Shown piece by piece: positions 15,696 to 23,292 of a stretch of 64,000 nt of DNA. Each line of letters opens with the position of its first letter. The first letter of the stretch is position 1. Origin of the DNA: Sulfurimicrobium sp031426915 (GTDB lineage Bacteria > Pseudomonadota > Gammaproteobacteria > Burkholderiales > Sulfuricellaceae). The notes beneath the pieces are model-generated. The model had not been told where the DNA came from. It saw nothing but the letters and a program-made list of their open reading frames with translations, and made no database searches. Made by a program: the position numbers and the translations under genes. The stretch is from NCBI GenBank assembly GCA_031426915.1, contig JASJPB010000011.1:27873-91872 (forward strand), read 5' to 3'.

Positions 15696-17156
15696 TTAAT
15701 CCACATGATAATTCGGCGCTTCCTTGGTGATCTGCACGTCGTGGACGTGGGATTCGCGCATGCCAGCGTTGCTGATCTGGACGAATTCCGCCTTGGCGTG
15801 CATTTCGGCGATGGTCTTGCAGCCCAGGTAGCCCATGCTGGAGCGCAGCCCGCCCATGAGCTGGTGGATGACCGTGAGCACGCTGCCCTTGTAGGGTACG
15901 CGGCCCTCGATGCCTTCCGGCACCAGCTTGTCGGCGTTGGCTTCGTTGTCCTGGAAATAGCGGTCCTTGGAGCCTTGCTGCATCGCGCCCAGGCTGCCCA
16001 TGCCGCGATAGGACTTGTAGGAACGTCCCTGGAACAGTTCAATGTCTCCCGGTGCTTCCTCGGTGCCGGCGAACAGGCCGCCCAGCATCACCGAATTGGC
16101 GCCTGCTGCAATCGCCTTGGAAATGTCGCCGGAATAGCGGATGCCGCCGTCGGCGATGAGCGGCACGCCGCAATCGCGCAAGGCGTTGGCCACGTTGTCC
16201 ACGGCGGTGATTTGCGGCACACCCACGCCCGCAACAATGCGGGTGGTGCAGATCGAGCCCGGGCCAATGCCGACCTTGACCGCGTCCGCACCGTGATCCA
16301 CCAGCGCCAGCGCGGCGGAGGCGGTAGCGATGTTGCCGCCGATCACCTGCACTTGCGGGAAGTTTTTCTTCACCCATTTGACGCGGTCCAGCACGCCCTG
16401 GGAGTGGCCGTGGGCGGTGTCGACCACGATCACGTCGACCCCGGCTGCGGCCAGCAGTTCGACACGTTCTTCCGTACCTGCTCCGACGCCCACCGCAGCG
16501 CCGACGCGCAGGCGGCCGAGGTTGTCCTTGCAGGCGAGCGGGTGTTCGGTGGATTTCTGGATATCCTTGACGGTGACCAGGCCGCGCAACTCGAACTGTT
16601 CGTTCACTACCAGCACGCGCTCCAGGCGGTACTGATGCATCAGTTTCAGTGCTTCATCGCGCGATGCGCCTTCTTTCACGGTGATGAGGCGTTCGCGCGG
16701 GGTCATGATGTTCTTGATCGGCTGGTCGAGATTGGTCTCGAAACGCAGGTCGCGGTTGGTGATGATCCCGACCACGAGGCCGTTGTCCACCACCGGCAAG
16801 CCGGAAATCCGGTGCTGGCGGGTGATGGCCAGCACGTCCCGCACCGTCATGGCGGGAGAAATGGTGATGGGATCCTTGACCACACCGCTTTCGAAGCGTT
16901 TGACCATGGCGACATGGGCGGCCTGCTGCTGGGGCGTGAGGTTCTTGTGGACGATGCCGATGCCACCTTCCTGAGCCAGCGCAATCGCCAAGCGTCCCTC
17001 GGTCACGGTATCCATTGCGGCGGACAGCAGGGGCAGGTTGAGGGTGATTTCCTTTGTCAGCTGGGTGCTCAGGCTTACGTCGCGGGGAAGGACTGCGGAG
17101 TGGGCGGGGATCAGCAGGACATCGTCAAAGGTGAGCGCTTTTTGAACGACACGCAT
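15696..17156 (-). CDS. guaB: IMP dehydrogenase
   Basis: 486 residues, typical length. It oxidises IMP to XMP with NAD+, the committed step to GMP. The catalytic TIM barrel opens with LTFDDVLLIPAHS. Two CBS domains (about 93-205) are inserted, and the active-site loop GPGSICTTRIV carries the catalytic Cys near residue 303. The flap region and GYLGCKTI near the C-terminus are also present. AAGGA precedes the ATG. A sigma70-type promoter lies 30-60 bp upstream. The gene is followed by the repeat cassette and then guaA, so guaA expression may depend on read-through of that insert. Confidence 0.97.
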   Translation of the reverse strand: MRVVQKALTFDDVLLIPAHSAVLPRDVSLSTQLTKEITLNLPLLSAAMDTVTEGRLAIALAQEGGIGIVHKNLTPQQQAAHVAMVKRFESGVVKDPITISPAMTVRDVLAITRQHRISGLPVVDNGLVVGIITNRDLRFETNLDQPIKNIMTPRERLITVKEGASRDEALKLMHQYRLERVLVVNEQFELRGLVTVKDIQKSTEHPLACKDNLGRLRVGAAVGVGAGTEERVELLAAAGVDVIVVDTAHGHSQGVLDRVKWVKKNFPQVQVIGGNIATASAALALVDHGADAVKVGIGPGSICTTRIVAGVGVPQITAVDNVANALRDCGVPLIADGGIRYSGDISKAIAAGANSVMLGGLFAGTEEAPGDIELFQGRSYKSYRGMGSLGAMQQGSKDRYFQDNEANADKLVPEGIEGRVPYKGSVLTVIHQLMGGLRSSMGYLGCKTIAEMHAKAEFVQISNAGMRESHVHDVQITKEAPNYHVD

Positions 17157-17187
17157 GATTTAATTATCCTTATATTACAAAGATGCC

Positions 17188-17216
17188 ATTATACGTGTTT
17201 GGCCGGGGGCGGTAAA
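17188..17216 (-). promoter_or_regulatory. Sigma70-type promoter of guaB
   Basis: On the minus strand TTTACC (17216-17211), a 17-bp spacer, then a perfect TATAAT (17193-17188). The start site would fall about 25 nt before the guaB ATG. The -35 matches 4 of 6 consensus bases. Confidence 0.65.
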
Positions 17217-17389
17217 CCGGGCGGGGTGCTGGTGGGGTGGCTGTTTGACGGATTGTGCGCAAACCATTATTTTACCGGTTGTGCTGGGGGAAATAAAACT
17301 AGGGCGGTGATAACGAAGCCAATAGCCGCCGTTCCAGCCAAAACGACAGAAACAATTCGCACTTAAAATGATATGAGGAGATGTGCTCC

Positions 17390-17761
17390 ATGAGCAAAAT
17401 CATGATCGCTTTGTTGGGTTCCGGGCTGCTGGTGCTGGCTGGTTGTCAGGGCAGTGCTCCGGTGAAACCGGATGCGCCGCAGGCGGCAGTCAAGACGGAG
17501 AGTGCGCCCAAGGCTGAAGCTCCCAAGGCCCAGTTGAGCGAGGAGGCCAAGCAGGCGCTGGCCCAGGCAGAAGCGGATGTAAAGGCGGCGCAGGCTAAAA
17601 AAGCACTGTGGACCACGGCCCAGGATGCGCTGAAGCAGGCCAAAGCAGCGGCAGAAAAAATGGATAGCGCGGCGGTCATCAAGCATGCCAAGGTAGCCAG
17701 TGAACATGCCCAACTGGGGATCGCACAAAGCCAGTATCCTGTGACGACAATTACCAAGTAA
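17390..17761 (+). CDS. Small lipoprotein with Ala-rich helical domain
   Basis: 123 residues from the ATG at 17390, preceded by AGGAG at suitable spacing (an in-frame ATG-less start three codons earlier is less likely). The signal sequence ends in the lipobox LVLAGC, so lipidation at Cys is expected, with anchoring in a membrane. The mature part is an Ala/Lys/Pro-rich linker followed by a coiled-coil-like helix (EAKQALAQAEADVKAAQAKKALW...). It ends in a rho-independent terminator. No function can be assigned; the composition resembles small envelope lipoproteins such as those of the Lpp/DUF4398 type. Confidence 0.8.
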   Translation: MSKIMIALLGSGLLVLAGCQGSAPVKPDAPQAAVKTESAPKAEAPKAQLSEEAKQALAQAEADVKAAQAKKALWTTAQDALKQAKAAAEKMDSAAVIKHAKVASEHAQLGIAQSQYPVTTITK

Positions 17762-17769
17762 CCACGTAC

Positions 17770-17793
17770 AAGGGGGCTCTGGCCCCCTTTTTT
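17770..17793 (+). terminator. Rho-independent terminator after the lipoprotein gene
   Basis: Stem AAGGGGGC / GCCCCCTT with loop TCTG, followed by a run of T. It lies directly after the stop codon and 17 bp before the next gene start. Confidence 0.85.
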
Positions 17794-17810
17794 GTTCCTG
17801 GGGAGTAGCC

Positions 17811-18266
17811 ATGAAACCGAGATATCTGTTTGCGCTGTTATTGACCGGTCTTGCGTTCGCCGCAAATGCCGAACAGATCAACAAATGGGTTGATGCCGAA
17901 GGCAAGGTGCACTATTCGAATCAGCCTCCGCCAGCCCAGGTCAAGAGCAAGGTCCTGGATATCAAGAATCAGCCGCTTTCCGGCGAGGAAAAGTCGACAA
18001 CGCCAAGCACGGCGGACAAGGAGATGGAGTCCCGCAAACGCAAGGCGGCGGAAGCAGAGGCAAAGGCCAAGCAGGAAAAGACGGCGGCAGAGACAAGACA
18101 GAAGGAACAGAATTGCAACAATGCGCGCAACAATCTGCGTTCTCTGCAGGAAAGTGGGCGCATAGTCCAATATAATGCTGCGGGGGAGCGCGAGATCATG
18201 GATGACAGCGCGCGTCAGCAGGCTATTTCCGAGGCACAGAATAGCGTGGATGCCTGGTGCAAATAG
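17811..18266 (+). CDS. DUF4124 domain periplasmic protein
   Basis: 151 residues with a cleavable signal peptide (hydrophobic segment to AFAANA, about residue 20). The DUF4124 signature follows directly: INKWVDAEGKVHYSNQPPP. A charged, helical Ala/Glu/Lys-rich central part and a C-terminal domain with two cysteines (NCNNARNNL and VDAWCK) could form a disulfide. GGGGAG precedes the ATG. DUF4124 proteins are common in beta- and gammaproteobacteria and have no established function. Confidence 0.88.
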   Translation: MKPRYLFALLLTGLAFAANAEQINKWVDAEGKVHYSNQPPPAQVKSKVLDIKNQPLSGEEKSTTPSTADKEMESRKRKAAEAEAKAKQEKTAAETRQKEQNCNNARNNLRSLQESGRIVQYNAAGEREIMDDSARQQAISEAQNSVDAWCK

Positions 18267-18355
18267 GGGCGACCTTGTAAACCGCCAGCTTGATGCGCTT
18301 GTTCGATGGCCTTCCTGGCCGTCATGGAATTTTCAAAATGTGGCTCCTGATGCGT

Positions 18356-18384
18356 GATTGGCCATTAACGTGAGATGATATAAT
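18356..18384 (+). promoter_or_regulatory. Possible promoter of the FimV-like gene
   Basis: A perfect TATAAT at 18379-18384 lies 70 bp before the start. The -35 region is poor: GATTGG with 17-bp spacing or TTGGCC with 15-bp spacing. Confidence 0.35.
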
Positions 18385-18454
18385 TCGAAACTTGGCCGAT
18401 CCTTGGGAAGCCAAGTAACTGCAGAATGACAAAATATTATTTCCGGGTTGATTG

Positions 18455-20416
18455 ATGGGCAAGTGGCAGTCGGGCATTAGAACAAGGTTGGCAAGGGCGG
18501 GCATTTTGACATGCGCCAGTCTGGCTCCCGTCAATTCATCCGCGATCGTTTTTGGTGAGCTGGGTCTTCATTCCTACCTTGGGCAACCGTTAGCGGCCAC
18601 TGTTTCCATCGGCATCGGGCCAGGCGAGCAGGTGGATGCTTCCTGTCTTTCCCTGGGCAGGCAGCCCGTTCAGCCGGATGCGCAGCTGTTTTACCTGACC
18701 CAGGCAGTTCTGGTTCTGGATCAGGTTGGCGCCAAACTTAACCTGAAAATCACCACTTCACGGGCGATCAACGAGCCCTATATAAAATTGTTGCTTCAGG
18801 CGAATTGCGGTCAGGGGCATTCTGTCCGGGAATTTACCGCCCTGCTCGACCCGGCACCCGTTGTGGCGCAACAGCCGGTTTCCTCATCCTTGCCTCGGGA
18901 CACGGGTTTTGCAGCGACGGGCAACCTGTCACCCGACGCGCAAGGAAGCGACCGGCCAGCCGGAATGGCATGGGATGTGCAAAAAGGGGAAACGCTTCAG
19001 GCGATTGCCGCCGGATTCTATCCCCGGCAACCGCGCATGCAGGACAAAATGGTGCGTGCGCTACAGGATGCCAATCCCCTTTGGCGCGATGTGGCGCCGG
19101 AAGCCCCCTTGCCTGATGGTACCGTGCTTCATGTCCCCAGCCTCAAATCCATTGCGTCGCAAGCAGCGCTTGCTCAAACCTTGCCAGCAAAGCCGCGTCA
19201 GGCGCCTGTGGCGGTTCAGTCCGCAGCTGCAGGCGCGGAAAAGACTTCAGATGTCGCGCGCGTGCCGGCGCCTGCTTCCTCAGCCGTCAGCGGAGGCGAG
19301 TTTCGTCTCAAACTTTCCAGCGGCGATCTGGATCTGTCGCTAGTGGGGAAGATGAGTGAGGAGCAGCGCCAGCAACTACGCGAAAAACAACTGTTGCTGG
19401 ATACCGACGATCAGGTTGCGAACACGCTCAGCATGAAAAACCGTATCAAGCAGCTTGAATCGCAAATTACAGAACTGCAGACGGCGCTGGGCAACACCAA
19501 CAATCGGCTCGCCATGAGCGAACGGATGACCGCTCCTGCGGTGAAGAAAACTGAACCAGCCTCCGCGGAGCCAGCCTCTGCCGGTATAGACTGGCTGGGC
19601 TGGCTGGAAAATGTTTCCATGCGCGCCATGGCCGGGGTAGCGCTGATAGGAGCGCTACTGGCCTCGGTCTGGTGGCGCTGGCGCAGACGGCAGACCGAGG
19701 CGCGCCTCGATTCCGAGCTGGAGCATGAATTTCCACCCGAGAACGTTACGCACTTCATCCCAGTGCCGCAGCCGCAGCCGGAAACTGATGTTGCCGATGC
19801 CGTGCCACTGGTTCAGGAGGAAAAGGCCGAGGAGGAGGATTTTTTCCATCCCACCAGTATTTTCGATGCCCAGTCCGAAACAGTGACGTTTACCGAAGCG
19901 GAGTCGGTGATCGATGAGGTTGATCTATACCTTGCCTACGGCTGGGCCAATCGCGCCATCGACTTGTTGCAGGGGTATCTGGAGAACCACCCGGACGATA
20001 CCCAGCTATGGACGAAACTGCTCGAAACCTACAGCTCCCAGGGCATGGCGCAGGAGTTCGAACAGCTTGCCTTGCGATGTCAGTCCGTCATGGAAGCCGG
20101 CGATTTGTGGTCTTCGGTGAAGAAAATGGGACGTCAGCTTGATCCCGGCAATCCGCTCTATCGCGGTGCTCCGGACGAGCAGGAAGAAACCGGGCCGGCG
20201 ACGGTTACGGAGCAGCAGCCCCAGCAGCCGGAAATCCCCACCCTGGATACACCGCTGGAGTTCATCCTTGACGATGCGGCGCCATCGGTCAAGGATGAAG
20301 CACCTGCCTCAGCCCCGGAGTCGGAAACACTGGATCTCGATCCGCTATTTCCCGAGTTCCTCGAAAGCATCAAGCAAGATCCGGAAGACGGGGCGGGAAC
20401 GGAAAAAACCAAATAA
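18455..20416 (+). CDS. fimV: FimV/HubP-like peptidoglycan-binding polar protein
   Basis: About 653 residues from the ATG at 18455 (a TTG one codon upstream is possible). After a signal peptide, the FimV N-terminal domain is seen (FGELGLHSYLGQPLAATVSIGI, about 33-55), then a LysM-like segment (WDVQKGETLQAIAAGFY, about 173-190), a coiled coil around 300-355, one membrane helix (about 390-408), and an acidic cytoplasmic tail with a TPR-like segment (VDLYLAYGWANRAIDLLQGYLENHP) typical of FimV C-terminal domains. FimV/HubP proteins organise the cell pole, type IV pili and secretion. The stop is 2 bp from the convergent rnfH stop with no terminator between them. Confidence 0.85.
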   Translation: MGKWQSGIRTRLARAGILTCASLAPVNSSAIVFGELGLHSYLGQPLAATVSIGIGPGEQVDASCLSLGRQPVQPDAQLFYLTQAVLVLDQVGAKLNLKITTSRAINEPYIKLLLQANCGQGHSVREFTALLDPAPVVAQQPVSSSLPRDTGFAATGNLSPDAQGSDRPAGMAWDVQKGETLQAIAAGFYPRQPRMQDKMVRALQDANPLWRDVAPEAPLPDGTVLHVPSLKSIASQAALAQTLPAKPRQAPVAVQSAAAGAEKTSDVARVPAPASSAVSGGEFRLKLSSGDLDLSLVGKMSEEQRQQLREKQLLLDTDDQVANTLSMKNRIKQLESQITELQTALGNTNNRLAMSERMTAPAVKKTEPASAEPASAGIDWLGWLENVSMRAMAGVALIGALLASVWWRWRRRQTEARLDSELEHEFPPENVTHFIPVPQPQPETDVADAVPLVQEEKAEEEDFFHPTSIFDAQSETVTFTEAESVIDEVDLYLAYGWANRAIDLLQGYLENHPDDTQLWTKLLETYSSQGMAQEFEQLALRCQSVMEAGDLWSSVKKMGRQLDPGNPLYRGAPDEQEETGPATVTEQQPQQPEIPTLDTPLEFILDDAAPSVKDEAPASAPESETLDLDPLFPEFLESIKQDPEDGAGTEKTK

Positions 20417-20418
20417 GC

Positions 20419-20748
20419 CTATTCCGCTTCTGCTCCGCCTGCATCACCACCGCCTTTCTTCATCACCTTGCCCTCATCGGCGCGCTTCTTGCGCACTTCC
20501 TTGGGATCGGCGATCAGTGCGCGGTAAATTTCAACCCGGTCCTTGTCGCGCAGAACCGTTTCAAGTTTGGCAAGCTTGCCGAAAATGCCGACCTTGTTTT
20601 TGGCCAGGTCGATTTCGGGATACTTTTCCAGTAAACCCGATTGTCTGATCGCTTGTTCGGCGGTGGTCTCGGGCGGGATTTGCTGCGACAGCAAAATTTG
20701 CTGATGGGGGAGAGCGTAGGCTATCTCGACAATGATGGATTCAGTCAT
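20419..20748 (-). CDS. rnfH: RnfH family protein
   Basis: 109 residues of the RnfH/UPF0125 ubiquitin-like family: IIVEIAYALPHQQILLSQQIPPETTAEQAIRQSG, then the conserved VGIFGKLAKLETVLRDKDRVEIYRAL. The last 25 residues are Gly/Lys-rich. Its start overlaps the ratA stop (ATGA-type overlap), so the two are translationally coupled, as in most proteobacteria. Biochemical role is not established. Confidence 0.93.
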   Translation of the reverse strand: MTESIIVEIAYALPHQQILLSQQIPPETTAEQAIRQSGLLEKYPEIDLAKNKVGIFGKLAKLETVLRDKDRVEIYRALIADPKEVRKKRADEGKVMKKGGGDAGGAEAE

Positions 20749-21182
20749 GGGGCACCGTAAACCTTCTCTGCGCGTTGCACGAACGCGTCCACAAAATTGT
20801 TGGTGATATGGTGAAACACAGGGCCGACCAGAGACTCCAGCAGTTTGCTGGAAAACTCGTAGTGGAGGCGGAATTCCACCTTGCAGGCGGATTCGTTGAG
20901 GGCAATGAAGCGCCAGCTGCCTTCCAGGTGACGGAACGGCCCATCCTGCAGTTTCATCTCGATCAAGGACGGAATCTGTTTGGTATTTTCAGTGGTGAAG
21001 CTCTGTTTGACCCGGTGGTAATCAATCATGATGGTTGCCAGAGTGGTGGCATCGTCGCGCCATTTTACGTCTGTTCCACCGCACCAGGGCAGGAATTGCG
21101 GGTAGCTTTCGACACCATCCACCAGGTCGAACATCTGCTGCGCCGAGTGGGGAACCAGTACGGATTTTTCAACATCTGCCAT
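20745..21182 (-). CDS. ratA: RatA-type START-domain protein
   Basis: 145 residues of the polyketide cyclase/START fold (COQ10-like). The motif VPHSAQQMFDLVDGVESYPQFLPWC near the N-terminus and LEGSWRFIAL...LHYEFSS in the second half are characteristic. E. coli RatA was described as blocking 70S formation; homologs resemble the coenzyme Q-binding Coq10, so a quinone role is also possible. Divergent from smpB with 74 bp between the genes, the usual arrangement. Confidence 0.92.
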   Translation of the reverse strand: MADVEKSVLVPHSAQQMFDLVDGVESYPQFLPWCGGTDVKWRDDATTLATIMIDYHRVKQSFTTENTKQIPSLIEMKLQDGPFRHLEGSWRFIALNESACKVEFRLHYEFSSKLLESLVGPVFHHITNNFVDAFVQRAEKVYGAP

Positions 21183-21256
21183 CGCTAAATTGCCGCTTTT
21201 AAGCCATCATATAAAACCGCTAAAATACCTCATCTACCGCAGAAATACACGTCCCT

Positions 21257-21709
21257 ATGAGCATTGCACAGAACAAGAAAGCCTTCCACGATTTTTTCAT
21301 CGAGGAAAAATACGAAGCCGGCATGGTGCTGGAAGGCTGGGAAGTCAAGGCAATCCGCGCCGCCCGGGCGCAGCTCAAGGAAGCCTATGTCATCATTCGT
21401 AGCGGTGAAATGTTCCTGATCGGTTGCCATATCAGCCCGCTCCCCACCGCGTCCACCCACATCAATCCCGACCCGGTGCGCACGCGCAAACTGCTGTTGC
21501 ATGCCGAGCAAATCAACAAGCTGATCGGCAAGGTGGAACGGGCGGGTTACACGCTTGTGCCGCTTGACCTGCACTTTTCCAAAGGCCGCATCAAGCTCGA
21601 AATCGGCCTTGCCAAGGGCAAAAGGCAGCACGACAAGCGCGAAGCAGAGAAAGAACGCGAATGGAAACGGGAAAAAGATCAGGCCATGAAGGAAAATAGA
21701 AGGGGCTGA
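21257..21709 (+). CDS. smpB: SsrA-binding protein SmpB
   Basis: 150 residues, standard length. It binds tmRNA and delivers it to stalled ribosomes for trans-translation. Conserved N-terminal segment NKKAFHDFFIEEKYEAGMVLEGWEVKAIRAA, then GCHISPL, and the basic C-terminal tail (LAKGKRQHDKREAEKEREWKREK) that enters the mRNA channel. No tmRNA gene is in the window. Confidence 0.97.
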   Translation: MSIAQNKKAFHDFFIEEKYEAGMVLEGWEVKAIRAARAQLKEAYVIIRSGEMFLIGCHISPLPTASTHINPDPVRTRKLLLHAEQINKLIGKVERAGYTLVPLDLHFSKGRIKLEIGLAKGKRQHDKREAEKEREWKREKDQAMKENRRG

Positions 21710-21728
21710 AGCCCATCGGGTCGCCTGC

Positions 21729-22721
21729 TCAAGCCGACCAGAGCGGGCCTTCATCCATCAGCGCAACTTGTTCGCGCAATTCCAGGATGCGATCCTGCCA
21801 GTAGCGCTGCGAGTTGAACCAGGGAAATGCAGCCGGGAATGCCGGGTCTTCCCAGCGCCGGGCCAGCCAGGCGGCATAGTGAATCAGGCGCAAGGTGCGC
21901 AGCGCTTCGACCAGATGCAGTTCACGGGTATCGAAATCGTAAAAATCCTCGTAGCCCGCAAGCACGTCGCCCAATTGCCGCGTCATATCGGCGCGATCGC
22001 CCGATAGCAGCATCCACAGGTCTTGTACCGCAGGACCCATGCGACTGTCGTCGAAATCGACGAAGTGGGGGCCATGGTCGGTCCACAGCACGTTGCCGGC
22101 GTGGCAATCACCGTGCAGACGCAATGAACGTACCGCGCCGGCGCGATCGAAGCAACGCCGCACTCCGTCCAGCGCCAGCGCCACCACGCTGCGGTACGCC
22201 AGGTCAAGGTCGGACGGGATGAAGCCGTGGGACAGCAAGTAATCGCGCGGTTCTTCGCCGAAGCTCGCAATGTCCAGCCTGGGCCTGGCCTGAAAGGGCT
22301 TCAGGGCGCCGATTGCATGAATGCGCCCAAGGAAGCGGCCCATCCATTCCAGCGTATCGCTGTTTTCCAGTTCCGGCGCCCGGCCGCCATGTTTGGGGAA
22401 TACCGTGAAGCGAAACCCGCCGAACTCGTGCAGCGTTTTTCCTGCGCCCAGCACCAGTGCGGGCACGACCGGAATTTCACGCTCGGCCAGCTCCTGAACA
22501 AAAGAATGTTCTTCGAGAATGGCGGAATCCGTCCAACGCTCCGGGCGGTAAAACTTCACCACTAGCGGCGGGCCATCCTCCATCCCGACCTGATAGACGC
22601 GGTTCTCGTAACTGTTAAGCGCAAGCAGGCGGCCATCCCCCGGCAAGCCAAGGCTGTCGAGCGCATTCAGGACCACGTCGGGCGTGAGCGCCGAAAAAGG
22701 AGGGGTGCCGGGAGTATTCAT
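21729..22721 (-). CDS. srkA: Stress response serine/threonine kinase SrkA (YihE)
   Basis: 330 residues from the ATG at 22721; this start aligns with the family (N-terminus, then LALNSYENRVYQVG). An ATG three codons upstream is equally possible by sequence. It is an aminoglycoside-phosphotransferase-like kinase: the ATP-binding Lys lies in PLVVKFYRPERW, the catalytic loop is LRLHGDCHAGNVLW, and the metal-binding segment is FVDFDDSRMGP. In E. coli SrkA counters MazF-linked stress death. It is convergent with smpB, 19 bp apart. Confidence 0.93.
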   Translation of the reverse strand: MNTPGTPPFSALTPDVVLNALDSLGLPGDGRLLALNSYENRVYQVGMEDGPPLVVKFYRPERWTDSAILEEHSFVQELAEREIPVVPALVLGAGKTLHEFGGFRFTVFPKHGGRAPELENSDTLEWMGRFLGRIHAIGALKPFQARPRLDIASFGEEPRDYLLSHGFIPSDLDLAYRSVVALALDGVRRCFDRAGAVRSLRLHGDCHAGNVLWTDHGPHFVDFDDSRMGPAVQDLWMLLSGDRADMTRQLGDVLAGYEDFYDFDTRELHLVEALRTLRLIHYAAWLARRWEDPAFPAAFPWFNSQRYWQDRILELREQVALMDEGPLWSA

Positions 22722-22938
22722 GGGTTTCATTGTACAGGGTGCTGCAATCGCATGCCTGCGCGGAAAGGGCCCTGTATTCGCCAGACGGCGTGCCAAAGAT
22801 GGCGAACCTGCGGGTGCTCGGCAGTAGTAGGGTTGGCTGTGCTAATCCAGATTTCGTTTGACACGCCCTGTCAGATCACAAATTTCAGCTATAGAGTCGG
22901 CTTTGTAAATGATTTATGTGCTCGACTAAGCGCCAATG

Positions 22939-22993
22939 AGGAGGTGATTCTATGATGCAAATGAAAAGGGCCTACATTTCTGTAGGCCCTTTT
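22939..22993 (+). other. Perfect Shine-Dalgarno with mini-ORF start and hairpin
   Basis: AGGAGGTGAT (22939-22948) is fully complementary to the 16S rRNA 3' end and is followed four bases later by tandem ATG codons (22952). The frame would read MMQMKRAYISVGPF and run into the antisense of tRNA-Arg after 14-16 codons, so a normal protein is unlikely. The hairpin at 22964-22993 lies inside it. It might be the start of a gene lost by insertion or deletion, or part of a small RNA. Nothing else is recognised in 22722-22938. Confidence 0.3.
22964..22993 (-). terminator. Terminator of the tRNA-Ser/tRNA-Arg transcript
   Basis: AAAAGGGCCTACA and TGTAGGCCCTTTT form a 13-bp perfect stem around the loop TTTC. 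The run of four T on either strand makes it potentially bidirectional; on the minus strand it lies 6 nt past the tRNA-Arg CCA end. Confidence 0.75.
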
Positions 22994-22999
22994 ACTTAC

Positions 23000-23076
23000 T
23001 GGTGCGCCGGAAGGGATTCGAACCCCTGACCCCTTGGTTCGTAGCCAAGTACTCTATCCAGCTGAGCTACCGGCGC
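23000..23076 (-). tRNA. tRNA-Arg (ACG)
   Basis: 77 nt cloverleaf with encoded CCA. Acceptor stem GCGCCGG/CCGGCGC, D arm AGCTCAGCTGGATAGAGT, anticodon stem CTTGG/CCAAG with loop CTACGAA giving anticodon ACG (bases 23042-23040), T arm AGGGGTTCGAATCCCT. The A34 is expected to be deaminated to inosine. Confidence 0.97.
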
Positions 23077-23078
23077 GT

Positions 23079-23088
23079 NNNNNNNNNN
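23079..23088. other. Assembly gap of 10 N
   Basis: Ten N between tRNA-Arg and the broken tRNA-Ser. About 40 nt of the tRNA-Ser 3' half are missing, so the true gap must be longer than 10. Confidence 0.97.
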
Positions 23089-23142
23089 AAACCCTACGCT
23101 CCCTTAGCAGGGGAGTACCTTCGACCACTCGGCCATCTCTCC
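23089..23142 (-). tRNA. tRNA-Ser (GCT), 3' part lost in gap
   Basis: The 5' end GGAGAGATGGCCGAGTGGTC is a class II tRNA-Ser acceptor and D arm. The anticodon stem CTCCC/GGGAG encloses CTGCTAA with anticodon GCT, and the first bases of the long variable arm (CGTAGGGTTT) follow before the gap. The T arm and acceptor 3' strand are not in the assembly. Confidence 0.93.
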
Positions 23143-23200
23143 AACAGGGCGCAAGAATATAGAATATTGGCCATCAGGTCAAATATCGCGGTTACATCTT

Positions 23201-23228
23201 TTGATTATTATCGAAAATTTGGTACACT
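23201..23228 (+). promoter_or_regulatory. Likely promoter of the rpsF operon
   Basis: TTGATT (23201-23206), 16-bp spacer, TACACT (23223-23228). It would give a leader of about 60 nt containing the S6:S18 motif. Confidence 0.5.
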
Positions 23229-23246
23229 GCTGAGTTTTCCAACCTT

Positions 23247-23272
23247 GCCTTACCGTCCGCATGGCGGAAGGC
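23247..23272 (+). promoter_or_regulatory. S6:S18-binding leader motif of rpsF mRNA
   Basis: Outer stem GCCT/AGGC, a 5' bulge TACCG containing the conserved ACCG, and an inner stem TCCGC/GCGGA with loop ATG. This is the architecture described for rpsF leaders that bind the S6:S18 complex and mimic its 16S rRNA site, allowing autogenous control. It ends 8 nt before the AAAGGAG ribosome site of rpsF, well placed to affect initiation. Confidence 0.7.
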
Positions 23273-23292
23273 TATATCCAAAAGGAGTGTGC

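Noticed and set aside
20741..21182. ratA-rnfH considered as a mobile toxin-antitoxin module
   Set aside because: The pair with divergent smpB is the conserved core arrangement in proteobacteria and shows no sign of transfer.
23002..23292. N-terminal extension of rpsF
   Set aside because: It runs through two tRNA genes and the N gap. S6 begins at 23293 with a clear ribosome site.
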